Shown piece after piece: positions 32,345 through 41,549 of a DNA stretch of 55,717 bases (position 1 is its first letter; each line of letters begins with the position of its first letter). Source of the stretch: Thalassolituus sp. UBA674 (GTDB taxonomy: Bacteria; Pseudomonadota; Gammaproteobacteria; Pseudomonadales; Oceanobacteraceae); contig DBNK01000012.1 of the NCBI GenBank assembly GCA_002298335.1, positions 579-56,295 on the forward strand, in the 5' to 3' direction. The position numbers and the translations under genes are program-made. A model generated the notes under the pieces. That model made no database searches and was not told the DNA's origin. It worked only from the letters and a program-made list of their open reading frames with translations.

Positions 32345-35300
32345 TCAGAACTCGTAGTTCATACCCAGACGGATCTGGTACAGGGACGCATCACCAATAC
32401 GGTATTCGTTTTTATCCTGCCCCTCAGGTACGTTACCCGGGAAATTGGCCTGACGCATGATGCCCCACTCGTCGTTCAGCAGGTTGGTGAGGTTATCAAT
32501 CACCATGAACACGCTCAGTACGTCGTCAGCGCCGACACCACCCAGTTCCTGTTCGATCTTCAGGTCAGCCTTGGCCCACCAGGAACCGGCATGACCATTA
32601 CGCTCTTCGCCAGGAGCGACGATCGGGTTGCCTTCCAGATACGGGTTGTAGCCGTACACACTGTTCGGATCACCGGCCAGGGTGTAAGTGTATGGCGTAC
32701 CTTCATTGGCTGCGGCGTAGACCGAAATACGGGTGGCGTTATCACCCCAGAACAGCGCTTCGTAGTTTACCGTGGCGGTAAAGCGGTGACGGATGTTGTA
32801 GTTGGAGGTCGACAGCTTGTCTTCCTGCGGGTCGGTGAAGGCACGGTTCATGTAGTTGGAGAAGGCCACCGAGCTGGTCATCGGCTGTACGTCTCTGGCG
32901 TCGGAATAGGCGTAGCCCAGTGTCCAGTCGAGACCGAAGTCGTGCACCTTGTTCAGAGAGACCGAAGCCACCAGCGACTCGTTACCTTTATCGCTGTTGG
33001 TCAGCACAAAGGAGGCTTCACGGTTGCTTTCATACACCGGATAGCCTTCGTCGCTGGTACCCACACGATCAAGGTCGCCACGCACAATCATGGCGGAGTC
33101 CTGACCTTTGGTCAGAATCACGTCGGCATTGACGGTGTATTCCTGGGGCAGCAAATACGTGGTACCCAGCGCGTATTTCCATTCGCTTGGCAGCTTGAAG
33201 TCCGGATCAAGGTAATTGATCTCGAAGTTATCCCCTTCACCGGCAGCAACGGCATCGTACAGCTCTGACGGTACGCCATAGCCCGGACCGGCTGGCTGAC
33301 CGGCTTCCACAGCTTCATAAACGATGTCGCTGTCAAACAGTGAGCGGCTGCCATCGGTGTAACCGAAGTTACGGCCACGCTGGCCAAACTGCTGCACGTT
33401 ATTGGCGGAGTAGTTGTTGGACAGCCAGACGTTCGGGTTACCGCCGGAATACAGACCAATACCACCGCGTACGGTCATCACATCGGTAGCATCCCAGTTG
33501 AAGGCGAAGCGCGGCTGGAACAGATCCAGACCGTCAACGGTGTTGTTATTGGCAAAGCCGTAATCCGCCACGAAATCCGGATTAACCGGTGGCTTATCGC
33601 CGGTGGTGTAGCGGTCGTAACGCAGACCGAAGGTCAGCTCCAGTGAATCGTTCACCAGCCACTCGTCCTGCACGTAGGCGGTGTTCATGGCGTACGCCCA
33701 GTCAGCCGCGGCATCACCCGGAACATTCGAAGGTGCGTTGTTGTAATACATGGCACCGGCGTAGCCATCGCGGAAATTATCGATGCCATAGAAGCGCAGC
33801 TCAGTCTCAGTGTGCTGAACGAACAGGTTGTAAACATCGACGCCTTCATACTCGAGACCAAAGGTCATCAGGTGTGCATCGAGATCGTAAAAACCTTTGA
33901 AAGCCGCCGATGTGGTCTGATATTCCAGCAGGTTGGAATGACGGCTGTCATCCGCGCCCAGATACACAGTCACGTCATCGGTGATTACCTGAACTTCACC
34001 GAAATCGGTGCCACCCAGTGACAGCTGACGGTTATCCAGATCGGAGTAACCCAGGCGGACTTCAGTGGAGAAACGGCTGGTCCAGTCAGCGAACCAGCTA
34101 CCCACATAGGCATTCAGCTTGGCGCCGCGCTCGTACAGATGATTGGAATATTCCAGCTCATTCAGATCACCGTCTGACTCAGCGATGTTGTAGCCATCGT
34201 TGTAGTTGTAAGTGAACGACAGACGGTGTGCTTCGTTGATCATCCAGTCCAGTTTGAGCAGCAGTTTTTCGTCTTCGTTGTCGTAGGCTTTGGGGATGGA
34301 ACCCGGATCATACTGGTAGTTATCCAGCGCAATCTGACGGATTTCATCCAGTTCTGACTGAGTGATATTCACTTCGTTGATGGCACCGGAACCAAGTGGC
34401 CCACGGTCAAAATTATTCACGCCATCCAGATATTCATAAGCCACGAAGAACGACAGCTTATCCTGAATCACCGGGCCACCCAGAGTCACACCAAAACGCT
34501 GCTCATTGAATGAGCTCATTTCAATGTCATCACCTTCCAGTGAACTGCCGCGCAGTGAATCACTGGTGTAATCGTAAAACACAGAGCCGTGGAATTCGTT
34601 ACCACCGGATTTGGTCACGGCATTGATGTTACAGGCTGTGAAACCACCGTACATGACATCAAACGGCGCCATCTCTACGGAGACCTGATCGATCGCATCG
34701 AAGGAAAATGGCATGCGCTCAGTCGGATAACCATTGGAATTCAGACCGAACGAGTCATTCATGCGTACGCCATCAACCGTGATGCTGTTAAAACGCGGGT
34801 TCTGACCACCACAGGAAATGGAGTTATTGCCACCGCTGGATTCATCAACATAAATACGCGGATCAGCACGCAGTACATCGGCAATATTGCGGTTAATCGC
34901 TGGTGCTTTCTGCAGGGATTCCAGACCAAAGGTCGCGCTCGGACCCGGTGCCACATTGGTAACCACATCGGTCGGCGCCACGACCACAATTTCTTCCAGC
35001 TCAGCACCGAACAGTTTAAATTCCAGGTCAGCGGTCTGACCGAGGTTCAGCTGCACATCTTCAGTACGGGTGCTGCTGTAAGAAGGATCAGAAACAATGA
35101 CCGTATAATCATCACCCACCGGTACACCACGCAGGCTGAAATGACCATTGGCATCCGTAGTCAGTACTTTACGGAAACCCGTGCTTTCATTGATGACGGT
35201 TACCGTTGAGCCTGATAATGGTGCGCCGTCCGGATTGGTCACGGTACCGCGCAGTGCTGATGCGGTTTCAACCGCTGAGACAGAAACCGAGGCTCCCAGC

Positions 35301-35350
35301 AATGCCGTTGCAATTGCCGTAGCCAGCAGGCTGCGGTTCATTGTTTTCAT
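32345..35350 (-). CDS. Oar-like TonB-dependent outer-membrane receptor with carboxypeptidase-regulatory-like domain
   Basis: The 1001-aa protein has a signal peptide (LLATAIATALLGASVSVSA) and an N-terminal carboxypeptidase-regulatory-like fold (residues 32-110; LRGTVTNPDGAPLSGSTVTV, ANGHFSLRGVPVGDDYTV). A TonB-box-like ELEEIVVVAP follows near residue 117. The plug domain (NRNIADVLRADPRIYVDES, GGNNSISCGGQNPRFNSITV) precedes a large barrel ending YQIRLGMNYEF with terminal Phe. This matches the Oar/OmpA-related receptor group linked to peptide or polymer uptake, but the substrate is unknown. A long leader of about 170 bases contains an 8-bp inverted repeat. Confidence 0.9.
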   Translation of the reverse strand: MKTMNRSLLATAIATALLGASVSVSAVETASALRGTVTNPDGAPLSGSTVTVINESTGFRKVLTTDANGHFSLRGVPVGDDYTVIVSDPSYSSTRTEDVQLNLGQTADLEFKLFGAELEEIVVVAPTDVVTNVAPGPSATFGLESLQKAPAINRNIADVLRADPRIYVDESSGGNNSISCGGQNPRFNSITVDGVRMNDSFGLNSNGYPTERMPFSFDAIDQVSVEMAPFDVMYGGFTACNINAVTKSGGNEFHGSVFYDYTSDSLRGSSLEGDDIEMSSFNEQRFGVTLGGPVIQDKLSFFVAYEYLDGVNNFDRGPLGSGAINEVNITQSELDEIRQIALDNYQYDPGSIPKAYDNEDEKLLLKLDWMINEAHRLSFTYNYNDGYNIAESDGDLNELEYSNHLYERGAKLNAYVGSWFADWTSRFSTEVRLGYSDLDNRQLSLGGTDFGEVQVITDDVTVYLGADDSRHSNLLEYQTTSAAFKGFYDLDAHLMTFGLEYEGVDVYNLFVQHTETELRFYGIDNFRDGYAGAMYYNNAPSNVPGDAAADWAYAMNTAYVQDEWLVNDSLELTFGLRYDRYTTGDKPPVNPDFVADYGFANNNTVDGLDLFQPRFAFNWDATDVMTVRGGIGLYSGGNPNVWLSNNYSANNVQQFGQRGRNFGYTDGSRSLFDSDIVYEAVEAGQPAGPGYGVPSELYDAVAAGEGDNFEINYLDPDFKLPSEWKYALGTTYLLPQEYTVNADVILTKGQDSAMIVRGDLDRVGTSDEGYPVYESNREASFVLTNSDKGNESLVASVSLNKVHDFGLDWTLGYAYSDARDVQPMTSSVAFSNYMNRAFTDPQEDKLSTSNYNIRHRFTATVNYEALFWGDNATRISVYAAANEGTPYTYTLAGDPNSVYGYNPYLEGNPIVAPGEERNGHAGSWWAKADLKIEQELGGVGADDVLSVFMVIDNLTNLLNDEWGIMRQANFPGNVPEGQDKNEYRIGDASLYQIRLGMNYEF

Positions 35351-35392
35351 GTTTTTATCCCCAAAGATCAGAAGGTTTTGGCAAAAAATCCG

Positions 35393-35415
35393 GTGTCATT
35401 GCCAGACAATGACAC
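35393..35415. promoter_or_regulatory. Inverted repeat in the leader of the TonB receptor gene
   Basis: GTGTCATT and AATGACAC are exact inverted arms around a 7-base loop, 43-65 bases before the receptor ATG. It may be an operator or a 5'-UTR hairpin. There is no named motif to assign. Confidence 0.4.
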
Positions 35416-35522
35416 GGTGAATCTGCAGAACCCCGCCAACCTAACGTGTGTTTGTGACTCAGGGATGACTGATTTATTTAACGCTTGTTACATATTTATT
35501 CCGTACAGAAAACACCCACAAA

Positions 35523-35546
35523 AAAAGCCGGAATATTCCGGCTTTT
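35523..35546 (-). terminator. Intrinsic terminator after trhP
   Basis: AAAAGCCGGAATATTCCGGC followed by TTTT is a perfect palindrome with A/T tracts on both sides, 36 bases past the trhP stop. It could also act on the other strand, but no plus-strand gene reads into it. Confidence 0.8.
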
Positions 35547-35582
35547 AATCGTTCTGATCAAAGAATACACAGCAGAGAATGA

Positions 35583-36986
35583 TCAGAAACTCTGAGTTGC
35601 AGCAGAGGCAGTAACCGGCAAGGGAGCATCCGGCAGATTACGGATCAGCATGGCGCGTTCAACCGGGAAATTCTCGCCGAAAACCGCATCCAGTGCGCTT
35701 GCCGGAATCGTCACGATAAAGCCGGAGCCCGGCGCATCCTCACGCGGATTCCCACCGGTATCGCGGATGTCGTCGAGCACAAAGGTGTGGTTGCCAACCG
35801 TGGTCATCAGCTCCACGGTATCGCCGTTCTGAAAACGGTTTTTCACCTCGACCGTTAAACGGTCGCCGCGGCGTTCAGTAATCTGACCGACAAACTGCTG
35901 ATGCACAGAAACCGAGACACCCCGCTCGTAATTCTGATATTCATCGTGCACATGGCGCCGGAAAAACCCTTCGGTGTAACCGCGGTTAGACATGTTCTCC
36001 AGCGTATCCATGAGGCCTTTATCAAAGCCACGACCGGCGACGGCATCATCAATGGCTTTGCGGTACGCCTGTGCGGTACGGGCGACATAGTAGTGCGACT
36101 TGGTACGGCCTTCGATTTTTAACGAATGCACACCGAGTTCAACCAGTTTTTCGATGTGCTGGATCGCACGCAGGTCGCGGCTGTTCATGATGTAGGTGCC
36201 GTGTTCATCTTCAAACGCCGGCATGTATTCGTTCGGGCGGTTCGGCTCCTGCAGCAGGAAGATTTTATCCGTGGTGTTACCCAGCCCCAGGGTAGGATCA
36301 AACTCATTCACACCCTTCGGAACGACATCGCCAGAGGCGGTTTCTTCCGCCTCGTGGGCGTCGTATTTCCAGCGGCAGGCATTGGTGCAGGTGCCCTGAT
36401 TCGGGTCGCGGTGATTCATATAGCCGGACAATAAACAGCGGCCGGAATAGGCAATGCAGAGCGCACCGTGAACAAAGACTTCGATCTCCATTTCCGGGCA
36501 TTTTTCACGGATTTCTGCAATTTCCTGCAGTGACAGTTCACGCGAGAGAATAATGCGGCTTACGCCCTGACGGCGCCAGAATTCCACCGAGGCGTAGTTC
36601 ACCACATTCGCCTGCACCGACAGATGAACCACCTGATCCGGCCACTTGTCTTTCACCAGCATGATCAGACCCGGGTCTGACATGATCAGCGCGTCCGGCT
36701 TCATCTCAATCACGGGTTCGATGTCGCGCATGTAAGTGGCCACTTTCGAGTTATGCGGCGCAATATTGCTGGCCACATAGAACTGCTTGCCCAGATTGTG
36801 CGCGTACTCAATGCCGTTACCGAGGTTATCCAGCGTAAAGTCGTTGTTACGCACACGCAGACTGTAGCGTGGCTGACCGGCGTACACCGCATCCGCGCCA
36901 TAGGCGAAAGCGTATTTCATGTTGTTGAGAGTGCCCGCCGGAGACAGCAGTTCAGGAGTAAAGACAGAAGAAGGTTTTGTGGTCAT
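35583..36986 (-). CDS. trhP: tRNA 5-hydroxyuridine modification protein TrhP (U32 family)
   Basis: TrhP (YegQ) forms 5-hydroxyuridine at position 34 of tRNAs, the precursor of cmo5U/mo5U, using a prephenate-dependent pathway and an Fe-S centre. The 467-aa protein starts with LLSPAGTLNNMKYAFAYGAD and contains the cysteine cluster YSGRCLLSGYMNHRDPNQGT, then CTNACRW. The peptidase U32 signature EVFVHGALCIAYSGRC and AFEDEHGTYIMNSRDLRAIQ are near those of E. coli YegQ. The length fits. It is a protein hydroxylase helper in RNA, not a protease, despite the family name. It stands alone between the receptor gene and the SUF regulator. Confidence 0.92.
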   Translation of the reverse strand: MTTKPSSVFTPELLSPAGTLNNMKYAFAYGADAVYAGQPRYSLRVRNNDFTLDNLGNGIEYAHNLGKQFYVASNIAPHNSKVATYMRDIEPVIEMKPDALIMSDPGLIMLVKDKWPDQVVHLSVQANVVNYASVEFWRRQGVSRIILSRELSLQEIAEIREKCPEMEIEVFVHGALCIAYSGRCLLSGYMNHRDPNQGTCTNACRWKYDAHEAEETASGDVVPKGVNEFDPTLGLGNTTDKIFLLQEPNRPNEYMPAFEDEHGTYIMNSRDLRAIQHIEKLVELGVHSLKIEGRTKSHYYVARTAQAYRKAIDDAVAGRGFDKGLMDTLENMSNRGYTEGFFRRHVHDEYQNYERGVSVSVHQQFVGQITERRGDRLTVEVKNRFQNGDTVELMTTVGNHTFVLDDIRDTGGNPREDAPGSGFIVTIPASALDAVFGENFPVERAMLIRNLPDAPLPVTASAATQSF

Positions 36987-37110
36987 AGCGATGATAGGGC
37001 GTCTGTTTTTTCAGGGCGCGAATGTACCACAAAGCCATAATATCTGTGCGGACAATGATCAAGAAGCAACCAGATAACTGGCTGTCAGACGGTACTTCCG
37101 GAGGTCGTAA

Positions 37111-37578
37111 TCAGAGATTCACCAGGCTGATGCGCGGCGAACCCATCATGAGCCCCTGTGTCAGGCGGTCGACGATGGTCGGGTCTTTCACATCCGCCAG
37201 CGTCACCCGTGCCAGCATCTGCATCAGCAGCTGATTGATACCGCCCCAGCCGTCGGCCAGGCTGCACTGCTCGGTGATATCACAACCGTGTTCGTCCTGG
37301 GTACATTCCGTCAGAGCAATCGGGCCTTCAAACGCTTCAACCACGTCGCGCAGGCTGATCATGGAAGCTGCCCGGGCCAGACGATAGCCACCCTTGGCGC
37401 CTCGTTGAGCCTGCACCAGCCCGGCATCGGTCAGGGCTTTCATGACCTTTCGCGTGGTCGGCAAAGAGAGGCCGGTGGATTCTGCCAGCCCCTCCGTCTG
37501 ACGCAGAACCGCTGGCTGCTCCGCCAGCGTACTCAGAATCAGTACACCGTAGTCGGTCAGTTTTCCGATTTTCAGCAT
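37111..37578 (-). CDS. SUF system Fe-S cluster assembly regulator, Rrf2 family
   Basis: Rrf2 regulators of this type bind an Fe-S cluster and control the suf operon. The 155-aa protein has the winged-helix N-terminus MLKIGKLTDYGVLILSTLAE with GLSLPTTRKVMKALTDAGLV and RGAKGGYRLA. Cluster cysteines Cys92, Cys99 and Cys105 lie in TECTQDEHGCDITEQCSLAD. This matches the TIGR02944-type regulator paired with SUF in gammaproteobacteria. It is divergent from sufB, with a 15-base palindrome between. It is likely to repress both genes when its cluster is intact. Confidence 0.92.
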   Translation of the reverse strand: MLKIGKLTDYGVLILSTLAEQPAVLRQTEGLAESTGLSLPTTRKVMKALTDAGLVQAQRGAKGGYRLARAASMISLRDVVEAFEGPIALTECTQDEHGCDITEQCSLADGWGGINQLLMQMLARVTLADVKDPTIVDRLTQGLMMGSPRISLVNL

Positions 37579-37650
37579 AATGAGGACACTCCGCCGGAGG
37601 TGAATCTGGGTGGAAGAAAATGACTGTTCCGCAGAATCCTGCCATAAAGC

Positions 37651-37665
37651 ATACCAAGTTGGTAT
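37651..37665. promoter_or_regulatory. Rrf2-type operator between the regulator and sufB
   Basis: ATACCAA-G-TTGGTAT is a perfect palindrome with a single centre base, resembling the half-sites of Rrf2 regulators. It lies just upstream of the predicted suf -35 box and near the regulator's own promoter, so it could serve both divergent genes. Confidence 0.7.
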
Positions 37666-37672
37666 TCTTTAA

Positions 37673-37701
37673 TTGTCGATGACCGTCTATCCGAGTAAAA
37701 T
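37673..37701 (+). promoter_or_regulatory. Predicted sigma70 promoter of sufBCDSA
   Basis: TTGTCG (37673-37678), a 17-base spacer and TAAAAT (37696-37701). The operator ends 8 bases before the -35 box. Spacing and the operator support this over chance. Confidence 0.6.
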
Positions 37702-37752
37702 GCTCAGGAAATCACCCTTTAACCCGCATCCAAGCTACCCGGGAGAGTCGCC

Positions 37753-39198
37753 ATGGCCAGTAACATCGAAATCGAACGCCAGATTGCTGCCCGCGAATAC
37801 AAAGCCGGTTTTATCACCAACATCCAGTCGGACACCCTGCCCCCGGGTCTGAATGAAGACGTGGTGCGCTTTATCTCCAACAAAAAGGGCGAGCCGGAAT
37901 GGCTGACCGAGTGGCGTCTGAAGGCCTACCGCGAGTGGCTGGAGATGGAATCTCCGGACTGGGCGCACATCAAATACCCGGATATCGACTATCAGGCGGT
38001 ATCTTACTACTCCGCGCCAAAGAGCATGGCCGACAAGCCAAAGAGCCTGGATGAGGTCGATCCTGAGCTGCTGGAGACCTACAACAAGCTGGGCATCCCG
38101 CTGCATGAGCAGATGGCACTGGCCGGTGTCGCTGTGGATGCGGTATTCGACTCTGTATCTGTGGCCACGACCTTCCGCGAGAAGCTGAAAGAAGCCGGTG
38201 TGATCTTTATGCCGATCTCCGAGGCCGTGCACGAATACCCTGAGCTAATCCAGAAATACATGGGCACTGTGGTACCGGTGAAGGACAACTACTTTGCCGC
38301 CCTGAACAGCGCGGTGTTCTCTGACGGCTCCTTTGTGTACATCCCGAAAGGCGTGCGTTGCCCGATGGAGCTGTCGACTTACTTCCGTATCAACGAAGCC
38401 AAAACCGGGCAGTTTGAACGAACCCTGATTGTCGCCGACGAAGGTTCCCACGTGAGCTACCTCGAAGGCTGTACCGCACCGATGCGCGACGAAAACCAGC
38501 TGCACGCTGCGGTCGTCGAACTGATTGCACTGGATGGTGCCAACATCAAATACAGCACAGTCCAGAACTGGTACCCGGGCGATGAAAACGGCAAAGGCGG
38601 TATCTACAACTTCGTCACCAAGCGTGCCGTGGCCCACACCAATGCCAAAGTCAGCTGGACTCAGGTCGAGACCGGGTCGGCCGTCACCTGGAAATACCCA
38701 AGCTGTGTCCTGAAAGGCGATAACAGCGTCGGTGAGTTCTACTCCGTGGCCCTGACCAACAATTATCAGCAGGCCGATACCGGCACCAAGATGATTCACA
38801 TGGGCAAAAACACCAGGTCCACCATCATCTCCAAAGGTATTTCCGCCGGTAAAAGCCAGAACGCCTACCGTGGTCTGGTGCGTATGAACCCGACCGCCGA
38901 AGGCGCGCGTAACTACACCCAGTGTGACTCGCTGCTGCTTGGCGATAAATGTGGTGCGCATACCTTCCCGTACATCGAAAGCAAACACCCGAGTGCGGTG
39001 GTGGAGCACGAAGCAACGACCTCTACCGTAAGCGATGACCAGCTGTTCCTGTGTCAGCAGCGTGGTATTGATACTGAGAAAGCCGTCTCCATGATTGTGA
39101 ACGGCTTCTGTAAGGAAGTATTTAAAGAGCTGCCGATGGAGTTTGCGGTGGAAGCCGGAAAGCTTCTGGAAGTTTCCTTAGAAGGCTCCGTTGGCTGA
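37753..39198 (+). CDS. sufB: Fe-S cluster scaffold SufB
   Basis: SufB, with SufC and SufD, is the SufBC2D scaffold on which Fe-S clusters are built. The 481-aa protein opens MASNIEIERQIAAREYKAGF and contains PKGVRCPMELSTYFRI and YLEGCTAPMRDENQLHAAVV. The C-terminal half has PSCVLKGDNSVGEFYSVALT and HPSAVVEHEATTSTVSDDQL, as in known SufB. GGGAGAG precedes the ATG. A 273-base stretch with a repeat and a GC hairpin separates it from sufC, which is unusual for this operon. Confidence 0.96.
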   Translation: MASNIEIERQIAAREYKAGFITNIQSDTLPPGLNEDVVRFISNKKGEPEWLTEWRLKAYREWLEMESPDWAHIKYPDIDYQAVSYYSAPKSMADKPKSLDEVDPELLETYNKLGIPLHEQMALAGVAVDAVFDSVSVATTFREKLKEAGVIFMPISEAVHEYPELIQKYMGTVVPVKDNYFAALNSAVFSDGSFVYIPKGVRCPMELSTYFRINEAKTGQFERTLIVADEGSHVSYLEGCTAPMRDENQLHAAVVELIALDGANIKYSTVQNWYPGDENGKGGIYNFVTKRAVAHTNAKVSWTQVETGSAVTWKYPSCVLKGDNSVGEFYSVALTNNYQQADTGTKMIHMGKNTRSTIISKGISAGKSQNAYRGLVRMNPTAEGARNYTQCDSLLLGDKCGAHTFPYIESKHPSAVVEHEATTSTVSDDQLFLCQQRGIDTEKAVSMIVNGFCKEVFKELPMEFAVEAGKLLEVSLEGSVG

Positions 39199-39335
39199 TC
39201 CTGGCTGCTGCGCTCTGAATTGCGGTGTTAAAACCTCGCTCAGAATGCTCATTTACGATCTGTAAACTACGCTTCTTCGCTCGGTTTTGCCTGGCACTTC
39301 ATTCGCTCGCGACGCCAAGTATTTAAGAACCGTGT
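39199..39335 (+). repeat. Dispersed repeat directly after sufB (copy A)
   Basis: Starting after the sufB stop, the string GCTGCG...GAATTGCGGTGTT leads into CAGAATGCTCATTTACGATC and TGTAAACTACGCTTCTTCGC. A closely similar order (CTGCGTTGTGATTGCGGTGTT, then AATGCTCACGTACTCTGTG, TACGCTCCGCTTG) begins right after the sufA stop at 43231, and a shorter version at 43381. The core contains the small stem TTTAC-GATC-TGTAAA. This is a known-looking intergenic repeat type, but I cannot name it. Confidence 0.65.
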
Positions 39336-39350
39336 AAGCTTTTTTACATC

Positions 39351-39370
39351 ATTCCCGCGCAGGCGGGAAT
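39351..39370. repeat. Hairpin ATTCCCGC-GCAG-GCGGGAAT before sufC
   Basis: A perfect 8-bp stem with a GCAG loop, 102 bases before sufC. This sequence type recurs between genes in many proteobacteria. A weak T-run (AAGCTTTTTTACATC, 39337-39351) lies before it, so it is not a standard terminator on the plus strand. Confidence 0.55.
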
Positions 39371-39471
39371 CCATAAAAGAGCTCGGGATGTCACAGCGAC
39401 AGACCCGAAAACAGAATGTAAACAGAACGAATTAATTTAACCGTCTGCCCACAGACAAAAAGGTTTTAGAA

Positions 39472-40236
39472 ATGATCGAGATCAAAGATCTGCACGCAAC
39501 CGTCGAAGACAAAGAAATCCTCAAAGGCCTGTCCCTGAACATCGGCCCGGGTGAAGTGCACGCCATCATGGGCCCTAACGGTGCCGGTAAGAGTACGCTG
39601 GGTAACGTACTGGCGGGTCGTGAAGCCTACGAAGTCACTGGCGGCTCTGCCACGCTTGATGGCACGGATCTGTTGGATCTCGACCCGGAAGAGCGCGCTC
39701 ACGCCGGTCTGTTCCTGGCGTTTCAGTATCCGGTCGAAATTCCGGGTGTTTCCAATCTCGAATTTCTTAAAGCGTCTGTCGACGCGGTACGCAAAGCGCA
39801 GGGCAAACCGGATCTCGATTCCGTACAGTTTCTGAAGCTGGCGCGTGAAAAATGCAAAGCGGTCAACCTCGATGTCAGCTTCCTGAAGCGGGGCGTAAAC
39901 GAAGGTTTCTCCGGCGGTGAGAAAAAGCGTAACGAGCTGATGCAGATGATGCTGCTCGAGCCCAAGCTGTGCATCCTCGATGAAACCGACTCCGGTCTCG
40001 ATATCGATGCTCTGCAGGTGGTTGCCGAGGGGGTGAACGCCATGCGTGACGAAAACCGCAGCTTTATCGTGGTAACTCATTACCAGCGTCTGCTCGACTA
40101 CATCGTGCCGGATTACGTTCACGTTCTGGCCAACGGTCGCATCGTGAAATCCGGTGGTAAAGAGCTGGCGTTGGAGCTGGAAGAGAAAGGCTACGGCTGG
40201 CTTGAAAAAGAAGAGCAGGAAAGCGGAGCAGAGTAA
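39472..40236 (+). CDS. sufC: SUF ATPase SufC
   Basis: SufC is the ABC-type ATPase that drives SufB/SufD conformational change. The 254-aa protein has Walker A in MGPNGAGKSTLGNVLAG, the ABC signature GFSGGEKKRNELMQMML, and Walker B in PKLCILDETDSGLDIDALQV. The start MIEIKDLHATVEDKEILKGL matches the family. AAAGG lies near the ATG. It is followed by sufD with a one-base overlap (TAATG), so sufC-D-S-A is clearly one message. Confidence 0.97.
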   Translation: MIEIKDLHATVEDKEILKGLSLNIGPGEVHAIMGPNGAGKSTLGNVLAGREAYEVTGGSATLDGTDLLDLDPEERAHAGLFLAFQYPVEIPGVSNLEFLKASVDAVRKAQGKPDLDSVQFLKLAREKCKAVNLDVSFLKRGVNEGFSGGEKKRNELMQMMLLEPKLCILDETDSGLDIDALQVVAEGVNAMRDENRSFIVVTHYQRLLDYIVPDYVHVLANGRIVKSGGKELALELEEKGYGWLEKEEQESGAE

Positions 40237-41549
40237 TGTCGGATTTTCTTGCCGAACAGTTAAGCCTGGCAACAAAGCAGACCGGCCCGGAATGGCTGTC
40301 AGAACTGCGTGATGCAGGCCAGCGCTCGTTCAGTGACGCACAACTGCCAACGCGCAAAACCGAAGCCTGGAAATACACCTCGCTGTACAACCTGAGCAAT
40401 GCCGGTGTGGCCAATGCCGCCCCTGCTGCTCAGGGCCATGCGCCGGTCATCCCAGGTTTAAATGGGCTGCGTCTGGTGGTCTGTAATGGTATTCCGGACG
40501 TCTGCAGCTCAGACCCGGAAGCGATGGAACTGGTGGTGCGTTTCACCGATGCCGACGCGGAACAACAGCAGGCAATTCTGGCGCAGCTGGGCAAAACCCT
40601 TGCGGATAAAGGCAACCTGTTCAGCGACCTGAATACTGCGGCACTGACTGACGGTTATTTCCTGAATGTGGCTAAAAATCACATTCTGCGTAAACCGTTA
40701 CACATCATTTATTGCACCACACCTGTAACTGAGTCCGGCGATGAAAAATTCACGGTAAATACGCGCTTGCTGGTGAACCTGCAGAGCGGTTCTTCCGCCA
40801 CCGTGATTGAGCACTTCTCTGGCGAAGGCGAGCAGAATAATTTCACCAATGCCGTTAGCGAAATCTGTGTTGGCGATAACGCTGAACTGACGCATTACCG
40901 TCTGCAACTGATGAGCGAAGGTGCTTACCACATCAGTAACTGCCACATTGATCTGCAGCGTGATGCCCGATACAGCGGCTTTCATCTGGCCCTGGGTACG
41001 GCTCTGACCCGTAACGATATCGTGGTCAATCACAACGTCGGCGGATCACACTGTGAGCTGAACGGCGTCTACGTTCCACAGAATAAACAGCTGGTCGATT
41101 TCCACACCAATATCGAACACAAGGTTGCTAACTGCACCACCGAAGAAGTGTTCCGCGGCATCATGAATGACAGCTCTAAAGCGGTGTTTAATGGCCGTAT
41201 TCATATTCATCCGCAGGCGCAGAAAACCCTGGCGGAACTGAGCAATAAAAACCTGCTGCTCACCAACAAGGCAGAGATCAATACCAAGCCTGAGCTGGAG
41301 ATTTACGCCGACGACGTGAAATGCGCCCACGGTGCTACCGTCGCCCAGCTGGAAGAAAAAGCGACCTTCTATCTGCAGAGCCGCGGCATCAGTAAAGAAG
41401 AAGCCGAAGTCATGCTCAGCTTTGGTTTTATTAATGAACTGCTGGATGCGCTCGACGATGAAGCCATCGGTGCCTGGCTGCGCCCACAACTGGCCCAGCG
41501 TTTTGGCCGCGACGATGCTCTGACCACGCATATCGGAGGAGACCTGTAA
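40236..41549 (+). CDS. sufD: SUF complex protein SufD
   Basis: SufD pairs with SufB in the scaffold and supports iron entry. The 437-aa length is typical. Conserved stretches include RKTEAWKYTSLYNL near residue 33, the beta-helix part FTVNTRLLVNLQSGSSATVI, and HTNIEHKVANCTTEEVFRGI. KCAHGATVAQLEEKATFYLQ and SRGISKEEAEVMLSFGF mark the C-terminal helices. It overlaps sufC by one base and sufS by one base (TAATG again). Confidence 0.95.
   Translation: MSDFLAEQLSLATKQTGPEWLSELRDAGQRSFSDAQLPTRKTEAWKYTSLYNLSNAGVANAAPAAQGHAPVIPGLNGLRLVVCNGIPDVCSSDPEAMELVVRFTDADAEQQQAILAQLGKTLADKGNLFSDLNTAALTDGYFLNVAKNHILRKPLHIIYCTTPVTESGDEKFTVNTRLLVNLQSGSSATVIEHFSGEGEQNNFTNAVSEICVGDNAELTHYRLQLMSEGAYHISNCHIDLQRDARYSGFHLALGTALTRNDIVVNHNVGGSHCELNGVYVPQNKQLVDFHTNIEHKVANCTTEEVFRGIMNDSSKAVFNGRIHIHPQAQKTLAELSNKNLLLTNKAEINTKPELEIYADDVKCAHGATVAQLEEKATFYLQSRGISKEEAEVMLSFGFINELLDALDDEAIGAWLRPQLAQRFGRDDALTTHIGGDL

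Noticed and set aside
34589..35209. A 206-codon open frame opposite the TonB receptor N-terminus
   Set aside because: The receptor frame has signal peptide, TonB box and plug motifs; the opposite frame has nothing recognisable.
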